The notes: generated by a model not told the origin, from the sequence alone. A DNA stretch of 13,682 bases from Chloroflexota bacterium (GCA_029265085.1 JAJUJY010000119.1:1-13682), one strand, 5' to 3'. Shown: positions 1 through 7,328, counted from the first letter of the stretch. Translations and numbers: made by a program.

Positions 1-137
1 AAGACGAATAATATGATCCCGAATATGATCGCGGGAATTTTTTGGATTGAATCATATTTTCTTAAAATTACATCAAAATCATTGCCAACTGTCCCAGGGA
101 AGTTGCGCTGGTTAGAAAAATCTCGAATTTCAATCAT
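1..137 (-). CDS. Partial unknown ORF, N-terminus only, cut by window edge
   Basis: An open frame begins with ATG at 137, seven bases after the stop of the PfpI-like gene, and runs about 45 codons to the window edge without a stop. The readable start is MIEIRDFSNQRNF, followed by a hydrophilic stretch and then a hydrophobic segment (IPAIIFGIILFV) that looks like the beginning of a membrane helix. An AGAG sequence lies about 11 bases upstream, so the ribosome site is weak. The position directly behind the PfpI gene on the same strand suggests co-transcription. I do not recognise the family. It could be a chance ORF, since only 45 codons are visible. Confidence 0.4.
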   Translation of the reverse strand, partial: MIEIRDFSNQRNFPGTVGNDFDVILRKYDSIQKIPAIIFGIILFV

Positions 138-144
138 TAATAAT

Positions 145-687
145 TTATCTCTTTGTTCTAAGGTTCTGTTCTCGAAGTGCCGTTACCAATTCGTGACAAT
201 ATTGAGGTATATCTGCTACTACACGTCCCCAAATTAAATTGCCACTGCGAAAGGCAGGTAAATTTTGCCAGATTGCCCCGGCATTGATTAAATCATCTTT
301 GATTCCTTCACTGCCAGTTGCGCGATGCGCTTTCACGATACCGGCGCTGATGCCAACTAAACCAGCATGACATATCATTCCAATGATTTTATTGTCCTGA
401 TCCATTTCTCGGACCAAATTTTTTACCACGTCGTAACGGCGCAGTTTATCAGGCGCCCAACCGCCTGGGATAAGGAGTGCATCATAATCCTTCGGGTTTA
501 GATCAGCAATGCTGACTTGTGCACGGGCAAATAAACCATTTTTCCCTTGAATATTTTCGCCTGCATCCAGACCAGCGATAATTACTTCGGCATTTTCTTC
601 CTGCAAGCGCATTAGTGGAACATAAAATTCAAGGTCTTCAAAACCACTGGCAATTAATGTGATGATTTTCATTCCTGATAAGGTCAT
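145..687 (-). CDS. DJ-1/PfpI family protein (PfpI/YhbO-like)
   Basis: A 180-residue protein of the DJ-1/PfpI superfamily. Members include intracellular proteases and proposed glyoxalase/deglycase or stress enzymes; the reaction cannot be decided here. The N-terminus KIITLIASGFEDLE is typical and carries the family Glu (E17). The nucleophile elbow MICHAG holds Cys106-His107, the expected catalytic pair. LLIPGGWAPD near 71-80 and GIKDDLINAG near 128-137 match the PfpI/YhbO branch. Length is normal for a one-domain member. The ATG at 687 is chosen because AGGAGG lies seven bases upstream and because a near-perfect promoter at 730-758 would start the transcript near 723, which excludes the longer TTG start at 738. 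The gene follows the AOR cluster on the same strand but has its own promoter. Confidence 0.9.
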   Translation of the reverse strand: MTLSGMKIITLIASGFEDLEFYVPLMRLQEENAEVIIAGLDAGENIQGKNGLFARAQVSIADLNPKDYDALLIPGGWAPDKLRRYDVVKNLVREMDQDNKIIGMICHAGLVGISAGIVKAHRATGSEGIKDDLINAGAIWQNLPAFRSGNLIWGRVVADIPQYCHELVTALREQNLRTKR

Positions 688-729
688 TTTTTGCCTCCTG
701 GTTGGGACGTAAGCGCTTTGTTGATGCTG

Positions 730-758
730 TTTATACAAGCATTTTGCTTTGCTGTCAA
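730..758 (-). promoter_or_regulatory. Sigma70-type promoter of the PfpI-like gene
   Basis: On the minus strand, TTGACA (753-758) and TATAAA (730-735) are separated by 17 bases. This is a consensus -35 box, a one-mismatch -10 box and the ideal spacer. The predicted start near 723 leaves a leader of about 36 bases ending in AGGAGG before ATG 687. It makes the PfpI-like gene a separate transcription unit from the upstream AOR/MoaD genes, although read-through remains possible because I see no strong terminator after the MoaD-like gene. Confidence 0.8.
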
Positions 759-842
759 ATAATTGCCTCGAGAATTAATCATGGAATTAATAATGCTAAT
801 CGATTGCTGATGTTCGTGTCAGAAATGAACTACAGATGCTCG

Positions 843-1082
843 TCATCCTCCGGATAAGGCTGGAATGATGTCGATTTCATCTGCATCCTCTAATACAGCC
901 GACACCTCAAGAATATTTTGCCTTCGGACCAACATAAGGGCACTTATTGGTAATTGTATTTCTAAGGCAATCAGCAGGTCACCCACAGTCGCTCCATCTG
1001 GTAAATCTATCCTGATTTTTCGAACTAGGCGGCCTGCTATTACTTTTTGGAGTGTAGTATGAAGGTTCGCGGTGATTACCAA
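843..1082 (-). CDS. MoaD/ThiS-like ubiquitin-fold sulfur-carrier protein
   Basis: A 79-residue protein of the MoaD/ThiS beta-grasp fold. It ends in the diagnostic Gly-Gly (PALSGG), the tail that is adenylated and thiocarboxylated in sulfur carriers of molybdopterin or thiamin synthesis. DLPDGATVGDLL and the late DADEIDIIPALSGG are typical MoaD/ThiS segments. The start appears to be TTG at 1082, with AAGG seven bases upstream. It overlaps the last codons of the AOR gene by seven bases, which suggests translational coupling. MoaD-like genes are commonly found beside AOR genes, so a role in supplying sulfur for the tungsto- or molybdopterin cofactor of that enzyme is likely by context. A function in thiamin synthesis is less likely here. 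Confidence 0.85.
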   Translation of the reverse strand: MVITANLHTTLQKVIAGRLVRKIRIDLPDGATVGDLLIALEIQLPISALMLVRRQNILEVSAVLEDADEIDIIPALSGG

Positions 1083-2776
1083 TCGAAAACCTTATCTAAA
1101 TCAGATTCTGGAACATCAAATACAGCGTTCGTTGGTTCAAGGGATTCTCTGGTCATCCATTCAGGCAAACGGTCGTCTGCAGCAGTAAAACCAGCCCGGC
1201 GATTGAATTCCTTTTCCATGGTAATGGTTTCTTTACCGAGAGTTTGGAGGATATTATCGCCAACTTCCCAATTATATCTGGCATTCAGTAAGTTTTTAGC
1301 TGCTTGTGGTGCGGCAGCAAATCCAAAGCCAGCAAAAATACAGGCACCCAGTGTGTCATACCCGGCCATATTAATCTGAGCTTTTTGTGAAACTTCTCTT
1401 TGAGTGTTGGGGTCTAGATGATCCACTTTGGCCCGGATGGTTAACCCGGCTGTGTGGTCGGCACCCATGGCCGTAGTGGCGTAGGTAACCCCAGTTCCTT
1501 TGATGGCACGAGGATCATAGGCAGAAATTGCCTGATTTTTAACCACAGGGACTCTTTCGACACCCAAAACCTGGCCTGCCAAACCAGCTCCGCTGCCAAT
1601 GATCCTTCCTAATGGGGTATTATTGCGAATTTCTTCGACCAATTCTAAGGCTCGATTGCCATCTCCAAAAGTCATCAAACCGGCTTCTGCAGCAATACCA
1701 AGCGCCGCTCCGATATCGATGGAATCTAACCCAAGGTCATTTACTACCCAATTCAATTTGGCGATCACATCTAAAGAAGCAATCCCTAGATTTGACCCCA
1801 TCAAACCAATGGTTTCATACTCAATTGGCGAGACGATTTCTTGTCCAGACCCATCCGGGTAAATATTCGAGCAGCGAATCGTGCAGCCTGCCATACAGGC
1901 ATGTGATGGCTCTCCTTTTCCGCCCCGGTCTAAAATGGTTTGGCGTAAATGTTCAGCGGCGATGGTTTCAATACCCTCAAATTGCCCGGCAGAGAAATTT
2001 CGAGTGGGTAAAGCCCCCAATGCATTACAAGTACGAGCGATCCCTGCGGTTCCAAAATCACGATATACAGCGGTTTGAGGCTGCGCCATCAATGCCTGGG
2101 TGTATTCTTTTTGCGCAGCTTTGAAGGCTTCAGGATGGGCAATAGGCATTTTTTTGCCCTGGCTGGCATCAATGATGATTGCTTTAATGTGCTTAGTGCC
2201 CATCACTGCACCCAGGCCGCCGCGAGCATTGATACGGGATGGAACACGGTCCTTATCTAAATTTTGGATCCCAGCAGTCCTTAATTTTCTTTCCCCGCCT
2301 GGTCCAATTAATGAAATGGCAACTTTTGGACCGTATTTTTCTATTAATTGATGTGCACAGTCGTAAACACCTAATCCTACATATTGGGTAGCAGAATCAA
2401 ACTGAGCACCATCAACACTCAAATGAATGTTCCACCATTCATCTGATTTTGAAAAGCCTTCTAGAATTAATGCTTTAATGCCCAAAAGTGTTAACTGCAT
2501 GCCGGTTGATCCGCCTGCATTACTTTCTTTTATACCGCCTGTTAATGGGCTTTTTCCGCCTACCGATATGCGATCACAACTGGAAAGCATGTGACCCACC
2601 AGCAAGCCAGGGGCAAAAATCAATTTGTTATACGGGCCTAGCGGATCGCAGGTGGGGGGGATTTCATCGAGCATGATTCGCGCAATGAGACCGCGCCCCC
2701 CGAATTTTTCCCAGGCAGGAGGAACTGGCTCTCTATTAAGAGTTTTGGTTTCTACATTAATTCGCCAAATTTCCAT
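1076..2776 (-). CDS. aor: Aldehyde:ferredoxin oxidoreductase (tungsten/molybdenum AOR family)
   Basis: A 566-residue AOR-family enzyme. The family oxidises aldehydes to carboxylic acids with ferredoxin as electron acceptor, using a tungsten (or Mo) bis-pyranopterin and one [4Fe-4S] cluster in the cytoplasm. Visible signatures are FGGRGL near 25-30, the pterin-binding GGIKESNAGG near 80-89, SHACMAGCTIRCSN giving Cys294, Cys298 and Cys302, and a lone downstream Cys479 (DTLGACIF). IEYETIG near 318-324 and GADHTAG near 438-444 probably carry the active-site Glu and His known from Pyrococcus AOR. FNRRAGFTAADDRLPEW near the C-terminus is also characteristic. The length is slightly below the usual 600. 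It starts nine bases after the aminotransferase stop and overlaps the MoaD-like gene, so the three form a tight unit. The substrate aldehyde is unknown. Confidence 0.93.
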   Translation of the reverse strand: MEIWRINVETKTLNREPVPPAWEKFGGRGLIARIMLDEIPPTCDPLGPYNKLIFAPGLLVGHMLSSCDRISVGGKSPLTGGIKESNAGGSTGMQLTLLGIKALILEGFSKSDEWWNIHLSVDGAQFDSATQYVGLGVYDCAHQLIEKYGPKVAISLIGPGGERKLRTAGIQNLDKDRVPSRINARGGLGAVMGTKHIKAIIIDASQGKKMPIAHPEAFKAAQKEYTQALMAQPQTAVYRDFGTAGIARTCNALGALPTRNFSAGQFEGIETIAAEHLRQTILDRGGKGEPSHACMAGCTIRCSNIYPDGSGQEIVSPIEYETIGLMGSNLGIASLDVIAKLNWVVNDLGLDSIDIGAALGIAAEAGLMTFGDGNRALELVEEIRNNTPLGRIIGSGAGLAGQVLGVERVPVVKNQAISAYDPRAIKGTGVTYATTAMGADHTAGLTIRAKVDHLDPNTQREVSQKAQINMAGYDTLGACIFAGFGFAAAPQAAKNLLNARYNWEVGDNILQTLGKETITMEKEFNRRAGFTAADDRLPEWMTRESLEPTNAVFDVPESDLDKVFDW

Positions 2777-2785
2777 AGGACACTC

Positions 2786-4072
2786 TTATCCACCAGATGT
2801 TGATACTTCGATGAGCGATTCTTCAAAGATTTTTAAAGCCTGTTTAATTTGATCTTCACTGACCATGAGAGGGGGAATCCAACGAATCGTGTTGTCATAG
2901 GCTCCACAGGTTAACAGCATTAAACCGCGGTCTAAGCAGGCATGTGCAACACCCTTTGCCGTGGCCTTATCTGGTTTACGATTTGCCGTGCGGAATTCTG
3001 TTCCGATCATTAAACCCAATCCTCGAATATCGCCGATGACAGGGAATTTTTCTTGAAGCTTCCTAAGCCCAGCAACTAATTGAGGTCCACGCTCCAGGGT
3101 GTTTTGCAGCATATTGTCTTCTTTCATCGCCTGGATGGTGGCGGCTGCACCAGCAGCGGCTACTGCATTCCCGCCAAATGTGCCTCCATGAGAACCGGGT
3201 ATCCATTTCTTCATAAGGTCCAGGCGGCTAATGACCCCTGAAATTGGCAGCCCAGATCCCAGACCTTTTGCAATCGTCATAATATCCGGTTGAATATCAT
3301 GATATTCATGCGCGAACCATCTTCCGGTCCGGCCGAACCCTGATTGTATTTCATCTACGATGAGCATGATTCCATGTTTTGTGCATAATTCACGCAGGGC
3401 TTGCATGTAAGGCTTCGGTGGAACAACATAGCCACCTTCACCTAAAACCGGTTCGATTAAGACAGCAGCAGTTTCCTGTGGGGCTGTTTGTGTGAGCAGC
3501 AAATATTCTAATTCATCCAGGCACCATTGGGTTGTTTCTTCTTCTCCCCAACCATATCGGTAGGCATAAGGATATGGAGCCACAAATACACCAGGCATTA
3601 ATGGTTGGTATCCTGCGCGATAGATTGTTTTTGATGTGGTCAATGACATTGTGCCAATTGTCCGTCCGTGAAAACTACCCTGGAAAACGATGATGTTTGG
3701 CCGTCCAGTGGCATGGCGGGCTAATTTCATTGCTCCTTCAACCGCTTCTGCTCCGGAATTGCTGAAGAAAAAGCCATCTAGCGAAGGAGGAACAATGGTT
3801 TTCAATTCATGAACAAGATCAAGTAAAGGTTGGTGCAGGATAATGTTTGCCTGTCCGTGAAGTAAAAGTCCAGCCTGTTCGCGGATCGCTGCCACCACTT
3901 TGGGGTGGCAATGGCCTGTATTCGTGACCCCGATACCGCAGGTGAAATCTAAATATGCTTTTCCATCTTGATCATAAAGAAATGCTCCTTCTCCACGGCT
4001 GGCAACAATGGTTGTGTAATGTGTCCAAACGGGAGACAGATGCTCAATTTCCTCCATATGAGAAGCGCTCAT
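2786..4072 (-). CDS. Class III PLP-dependent aminotransferase (GABA aminotransferase-like)
   Basis: A 428-residue class III (omega) aminotransferase. It shows the full set of fold-type I features: SNSGAEAVEGAMKLAR (about 104-119) for cofactor phosphate binding, FHGRT near 134-138, IVDEIQSGFGRTG (238-250) with Asp240 contacting the PLP ring, IAKGLGSGLP with Schiff-base Lys269, and HGGTFGGN near 295-302. These enzymes move the amino group of omega-amino acids or diamines (GABA, 5-aminovalerate, ornithine, beta-alanine) to 2-oxoglutarate or pyruvate and release a semialdehyde; the exact substrate is undetermined. ATG 4072 is preferred over ATG 4090 because AGAGGA lies just before it, while the upstream ATG has no ribosome site. 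The AOR gene follows after nine bases, so oxidation of the aldehyde product by AOR is an attractive inference. Confidence 0.9.
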   Translation of the reverse strand: MSASHMEEIEHLSPVWTHYTTIVASRGEGAFLYDQDGKAYLDFTCGIGVTNTGHCHPKVVAAIREQAGLLLHGQANIILHQPLLDLVHELKTIVPPSLDGFFFSNSGAEAVEGAMKLARHATGRPNIIVFQGSFHGRTIGTMSLTTSKTIYRAGYQPLMPGVFVAPYPYAYRYGWGEEETTQWCLDELEYLLLTQTAPQETAAVLIEPVLGEGGYVVPPKPYMQALRELCTKHGIMLIVDEIQSGFGRTGRWFAHEYHDIQPDIMTIAKGLGSGLPISGVISRLDLMKKWIPGSHGGTFGGNAVAAAGAAATIQAMKEDNMLQNTLERGPQLVAGLRKLQEKFPVIGDIRGLGLMIGTEFRTANRKPDKATAKGVAHACLDRGLMLLTCGAYDNTIRWIPPLMVSEDQIKQALKIFEESLIEVSTSGG

Positions 4073-4115
4073 GGAATTCCTCTTTTTCATAAGTTATTGA
4101 TTTTAAAATTGTACT

Positions 4116-4148
4116 TCCAGGGGCAGCCCGATATGAATTGCCCCTGGA
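4116..4148 (-). terminator. Hairpin after the permease gene, probable terminator or processing site
   Basis: A perfect 10-bp inverted repeat (TCCAGGGGCA / TGCCCCTGGA) with a 13-base loop lies between the permease stop and the aminotransferase start. On the minus strand it is followed by AGTACAATTTT, a T-run displaced by several bases, so termination may be partial. It may lower expression of the aminotransferase/AOR genes relative to the permease or stabilise an mRNA end. Confidence 0.55.
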
Positions 4149-4178
4149 TGTTTTGGTTGAAATGCCTAGAGAACGAGG

Positions 4179-5777
4179 TCAGGCTTCGGATTCTATCCTA
4201 TACGGATCGATATCCGGAACCCCAGGTTTAATTAATTTGCGGATTGGGAAGTAGAGTATGGCACCAATCGCCATCGCAATTAACGCCAGACCTACACTAC
4301 TCAAGCCTTCTGACATGACCTGACTATAAATAGCCAGAACAATAAAGATCGTTGGACCGAGGGTTACGAGAACTAAGCCGAAATATCCACCCGGTACTTT
4401 TGTCCGTGGTAATTCTGGGCGTTTGAAGCGCAGCACCCACATTGCCAGGAGTTCCATGAAAAGAACCAGCATATTTAAGAATACATCAACTACGACCAGC
4501 GTTTGGAATGCCTGTAATGAGAAAATGGAGTAGATAACACCACAGAGCAGAATAGATACCCAGGGCGTACCGTACTTTGGGTGGACCTTCACCATGAATT
4601 GGGGCATCATCCCATCTTCTGCCATAGCAAATGGAACGCGGGTGCTGCCCAACCCATTCCCAATGAATAGTCCAATCATGCTTAGGATGGCTGCAACAGT
4701 TACTGCCCCTCCGAGGAATAAGGCCAGGAAACCGTTGGGATTGCCGGTAGCTTTTGCACCAATGATCGCAGCGATATCGGTAAACTCCCAACCAAATGTA
4801 TTTTCGGGATTACCACCCCAACTTTCCAATCTGTCTGGGGGAACTCCGTAATTCTCCTCCATATATTGGCCGAGGGTGACCCCCTCATCCGGTTCTTGAC
4901 CCCAGACCAGGTAGGCTTCATCTGCTCCAGCCCCACCCATCAAGCCTGCAACGGTTGGAATTGAGTAGGTAGCAATTGCAGCAATTAGAACCATCGCCAT
5001 TGCCAGCGGATAGGTCTTTTTGGGGTTTACAATTTCGTCGCCTGCTGCTGTGGGAAGTTCCCAGCCCATAAAATTCCACATGGCCACAAAGAGGCCAGTA
5101 CTTAATGCTGCCATTAGGTTATCAAAGTTGAATTCCTGGCCAGCAGGTAAAAACGGAATATCGACCGTGACACCGCTAGAGATCCAATTGGCGATACCCA
5201 CAATCGACATAAGGATGAGCGGAATAATCATCACAATCCCCATCCAGCCAGCGGTTAACCCCGCCAGGCGTGCGCCGCGGATATTCAGCAATGAGATACC
5301 CCAAATCAATATCAAGGAAACGATCCACTGGAGGACCCAGGATGGAATTTCTGTTCCGCCAATGACCATACCTTCATCCAAAACCGGCAGGAAAAACGCA
5401 AGATAAGTTGCAGCCCAGACCGGGTAAATAGATACATCTACCCAGGAGACAACCCAGTTCATCCATCCGGCCATAAATCCGGCAAAAGGACCAAATCCTT
5501 GCTTGACCCAATGATAATAACCGCCTTCAACGGGCATCATTGAGGTCATTTCTCGAACCATCAACATATTTGGGATGCTGAACATCAGAGGGGTCAAGGC
5601 CATTAAGATCAAAGCAAGGCCTGGACCAGAAAGACCGACCATGGGTTCGGCCCCAAATGCACCACCACAAACCGTAAAATAGATAAGGGCAAATAATGGA
5701 ATAAGAGTTAGTTCCCGCTTTAACTTGGGTCGTTCGTGGTTTACCGAGGAGGTTATTGGTTGATCAATCGACGCCAT
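4179..5777 (-). CDS. APC superfamily amino acid permease
   Basis: A 532-residue integral membrane transporter of the amino acid-polyamine-organocation superfamily, predicted to import amino acids or amines by cation symport or exchange. About twelve hydrophobic segments are visible, the first containing the family's glycine-rich unwound region (CGGAFGAEPMVGLSGPG, near 37-53). EGGYYHWVKQGFGPFAGFMAGWMNW (84-108) is the typical TM2-TM3 block, and STRVPFAMAEDGMMP (378-392) is the typical cytoplasmic loop. An unusually long, acidic, probably extracytoplasmic loop of about 55 residues (282-336) lies between the seventh and eighth segments. The ATG has AAGGAG nine bases upstream. Neighbours are a saccharopine-dehydrogenase-like gene and an aminotransferase, so the cargo is probably the amino acid they degrade. 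Confidence 0.88.
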   Translation of the reverse strand: MASIDQPITSSVNHERPKLKRELTLIPLFALIYFTVCGGAFGAEPMVGLSGPGLALILMALTPLMFSIPNMLMVREMTSMMPVEGGYYHWVKQGFGPFAGFMAGWMNWVVSWVDVSIYPVWAATYLAFFLPVLDEGMVIGGTEIPSWVLQWIVSLILIWGISLLNIRGARLAGLTAGWMGIVMIIPLILMSIVGIANWISSGVTVDIPFLPAGQEFNFDNLMAALSTGLFVAMWNFMGWELPTAAGDEIVNPKKTYPLAMAMVLIAAIATYSIPTVAGLMGGAGADEAYLVWGQEPDEGVTLGQYMEENYGVPPDRLESWGGNPENTFGWEFTDIAAIIGAKATGNPNGFLALFLGGAVTVAAILSMIGLFIGNGLGSTRVPFAMAEDGMMPQFMVKVHPKYGTPWVSILLCGVIYSIFSLQAFQTLVVVDVFLNMLVLFMELLAMWVLRFKRPELPRTKVPGGYFGLVLVTLGPTIFIVLAIYSQVMSEGLSSVGLALIAMAIGAILYFPIRKLIKPGVPDIDPYRIESEA

Positions 5778-5813
5778 CTTGAATTTCTCCTTCTCTATGG
5801 GACTTTTAGGAAA

Positions 5814-5849
5814 TCAGCGCTGCCGTTCTTTTCAACACGGCAGCGCTGA
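5814..5849 (-). terminator. Strong hairpin after the saccharopine-dehydrogenase-like gene
   Basis: A perfect 13-bp inverted repeat (TCAGCGCTGCCGT / ACGGCAGCGCTGA) with a 10-base loop sits 15 bases after the dehydrogenase stop codon and 36 bases before the permease start. On the minus strand the stem is followed by TTTCCTAAAAG, a poor U-tract. It could be a leaky terminator or a 3'-end stabilising hairpin that makes expression of the first gene exceed that of the permease. Confidence 0.6.
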
Positions 5850-5864
5850 AATAATTATACGTGA

Positions 5865-7097
5865 TTACATCTCATGAGCCAGTTCTTGAGCACCGATTTC
5901 TTTCATGCCATAGGGGAAACCGTATGATTCCATCAATTCCATAAACGGAATCGGGTCAAAGGCTTCGGGGCCTAACACGCCTACACCTTTCCAGATGCCA
6001 CGTGCAAGCAATTCGAAACCAATGACAGCATTAAAGCCCGTTTGAGCTACCACAGCCTGAACCCCGAGGTTTTTCATGCATTCTTCATTGTCTGCAACCT
6101 GGTAGAGATAGACTTGCCGCTCTTTTCCATCTTTGATTCCTTTTATCCAGGTTCCAGCGCAAGTTTTACCAAACATATGGTCACCAAGGTGGGCTGGATC
6201 AGGAAGGCAAGCAGCTACCACATCGCGAGGAGCTACCATGCAATTCTTAACCTTTATGGGGTCTTTATTATCCAGACCTAACATCTTGATGGTTTTCAAA
6301 ACTCCGATAAATTGATCTCCCAAGCCGTATTTGAAAGTGACCCGTTTGCATTTGATCCAGCGTGGAACCAACAGAACTTCTTCGTGTTCAACATTGACAC
6401 ATTCAACTGGGCCAATTCCTTCAGGAAATTCAAAAGTTTCAGGTTCGGAGAAAGGTTCGGTTGTAAACCATCCCTTTTTGTCTTCCCAAATTACAGGTGG
6501 ATTTAAGCATTCTTCAATTGTGGTCCAAATTGAGAAGTTAGGAGCAAAGTCGTACCCGCGAACTTCCAGGTTTGCACCATCCCGAATACCAACTTCCTCG
6601 ATTTCATCAAATAGGTAGTCTTGGGCATAACGGGCAAAGATATCAGCCATTCCAGGTTCAACCCCGAGGCCAACAAGTGCAAGGATACCTTTTTCTTCCC
6701 ATAATTTGGCTCGTTCAAATTGATAGTCACCTAATTTAATGCCAGGTTTTGAAAAAGGTTCCGTTGGATGAGGTTCAGATAAGGTCATGGCCATATCCAT
6801 ATAATTACAACCAACATTGTAAGACGCATCAAAAATTGGAACATTGAAGATGGGATCACAGGCATTCATAATCAGGTCAACCTGGTATTTGCGGGCGATC
6901 TCTTCAATCAGTTCCTGTTTACTGGCATCAATCCATTCGACGGGGAATTTTTCTGGGTCACCTAATTTTGCCTGAACTTCTTCGCACCGTTCTTTTCGAT
7001 AGTCAGCTAACACCATTTTTTCCAGCCAGGGCCGTTTGGCCGACATTACAGCAATTGCTTCACCTACGCCACCTACACCGACGAGTAGGATTTTCAT
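5865..7097 (-). CDS. Saccharopine dehydrogenase family oxidoreductase (lysine-dehydrogenase-like)
   Basis: A 410-residue NAD(P)-dependent protein of the saccharopine dehydrogenase family. The N-terminus MKILLVGVGGVGEAI is a Rossmann nucleotide-binding motif (GxGGVG at 7-12). VDLIMNACDPIFNVPIFDASYNVGCNYMDMAM (about 74-105) is the conserved block at the end of the nucleotide-binding domain, and GVEPGMADIFARYA (about 144-157) begins the catalytic/dimerisation domain. Relatives include saccharopine dehydrogenase, lysine 6-dehydrogenase and carboxynorspermidine dehydrogenase; I cannot choose between them from sequence alone. AGGAGA lies seven bases before ATG 7097. It is the first gene of a co-directional group with the permease, aminotransferase and AOR, which favours amino-acid catabolism, perhaps of lysine. 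A possible long leader precedes it. Confidence 0.85.
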   Translation of the reverse strand: MKILLVGVGGVGEAIAVMSAKRPWLEKMVLADYRKERCEEVQAKLGDPEKFPVEWIDASKQELIEEIARKYQVDLIMNACDPIFNVPIFDASYNVGCNYMDMAMTLSEPHPTEPFSKPGIKLGDYQFERAKLWEEKGILALVGLGVEPGMADIFARYAQDYLFDEIEEVGIRDGANLEVRGYDFAPNFSIWTTIEECLNPPVIWEDKKGWFTTEPFSEPETFEFPEGIGPVECVNVEHEEVLLVPRWIKCKRVTFKYGLGDQFIGVLKTIKMLGLDNKDPIKVKNCMVAPRDVVAACLPDPAHLGDHMFGKTCAGTWIKGIKDGKERQVYLYQVADNEECMKNLGVQAVVAQTGFNAVIGFELLARGIWKGVGVLGPEAFDPIPFMELMESYGFPYGMKEIGAQELAHEM

Positions 7098-7172
7098 ACA
7101 ATCTTCTCCTGTGTGTATTGAATAGTGCTTATCTTTGAAGTATTCAAAAAATTGATTTGGCGAATTAACTTA

Positions 7173-7268
7173 TCAATGAAAATCAATATTAAGGAGGGTT
7201 CCATCAGGTGGAACAGCTGTCCGGCGCATGAGTAAATTGCCTGAGTGGTTTGTGTGGAGGTAAATCAT
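7173..7268 (-). CDS. Possible 31-aa small ORF in the leader of the dehydrogenase gene
   Basis: ATG at 7268 is preceded by AAGGGG four bases upstream and opens a 31-codon frame beginning MIYLHTNHSGNLLMRRT and ending NIDFH before TGA. The peptide is not hydrophobic and has no run of a single amino acid that would suggest classical attenuation. It lies between a bulged hairpin and the dehydrogenase start (75 bases further on). It may be a leader peptide, a small protein, a gene remnant, or chance. I do not recognise the sequence. Confidence 0.3.
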   Translation of the reverse strand: MIYLHTNHSGNLLMRRTAVPPDGTLLNIDFH

Positions 7269-7278
7269 AAATCCCCTT

Positions 7279-7328
7279 GTGAAAACACATAATCACCCTG
7301 TTCGTAAATTTTCCCAGGGTGTTTTCAC
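7279..7328. repeat. 14-bp bulged inverted repeat (structured leader or operator)
   Basis: GTGAAAA (7279-7285) plus CACCCTG (7294-7300) pairs with CAGGGTGTTTTCAC (7315-7328). This gives a 14-bp stem with an 8-base bulge on one side and a 14-base loop. An alternative pairing uses the full GTGAAAACAC/GTGTTTTCAC repeat, so two mutually exclusive folds are possible. It sits just upstream of the small ORF and its ribosome site in the putative minus-strand leader. No T-run follows in either direction, so it is not an ordinary terminator. Confidence 0.55.

Noticed and set aside
688..738. TTG start at 738 for the PfpI-like gene
   Set aside because: It lies upstream of the transcription start predicted from the TTGACA/TATAAA promoter, and AGGAGG precedes ATG 687.
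771..791. Repeated GAATTAAT around CATG as an operator or repeat element
   Set aside because: The repeat is short and A/T rich, lies upstream of the -35 box without clear symmetry to a known site, and could be chance.
1599..2351. Plus-strand open frames inside the AOR gene, and similar antisense frames elsewhere
   Set aside because: They lie opposite strongly recognisable genes, have no ribosome sites or family features, and look like by-products of codon use.
4073..4090. Upstream ATG at 4090 as start of the aminotransferase
   Set aside because: There is no ribosome site before it, whereas ATG 4072 has AGAGGA at good spacing and gives the usual N-terminus.
7195..7225. T-box-like sequence (AGGTGGAACAGCTG) on the plus strand
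   Set aside because: It resembles the TGGNACCGCG bulge only partly, lacks a specifier loop and a following terminator, and lies far upstream of a kinase gene that T-boxes do not control.
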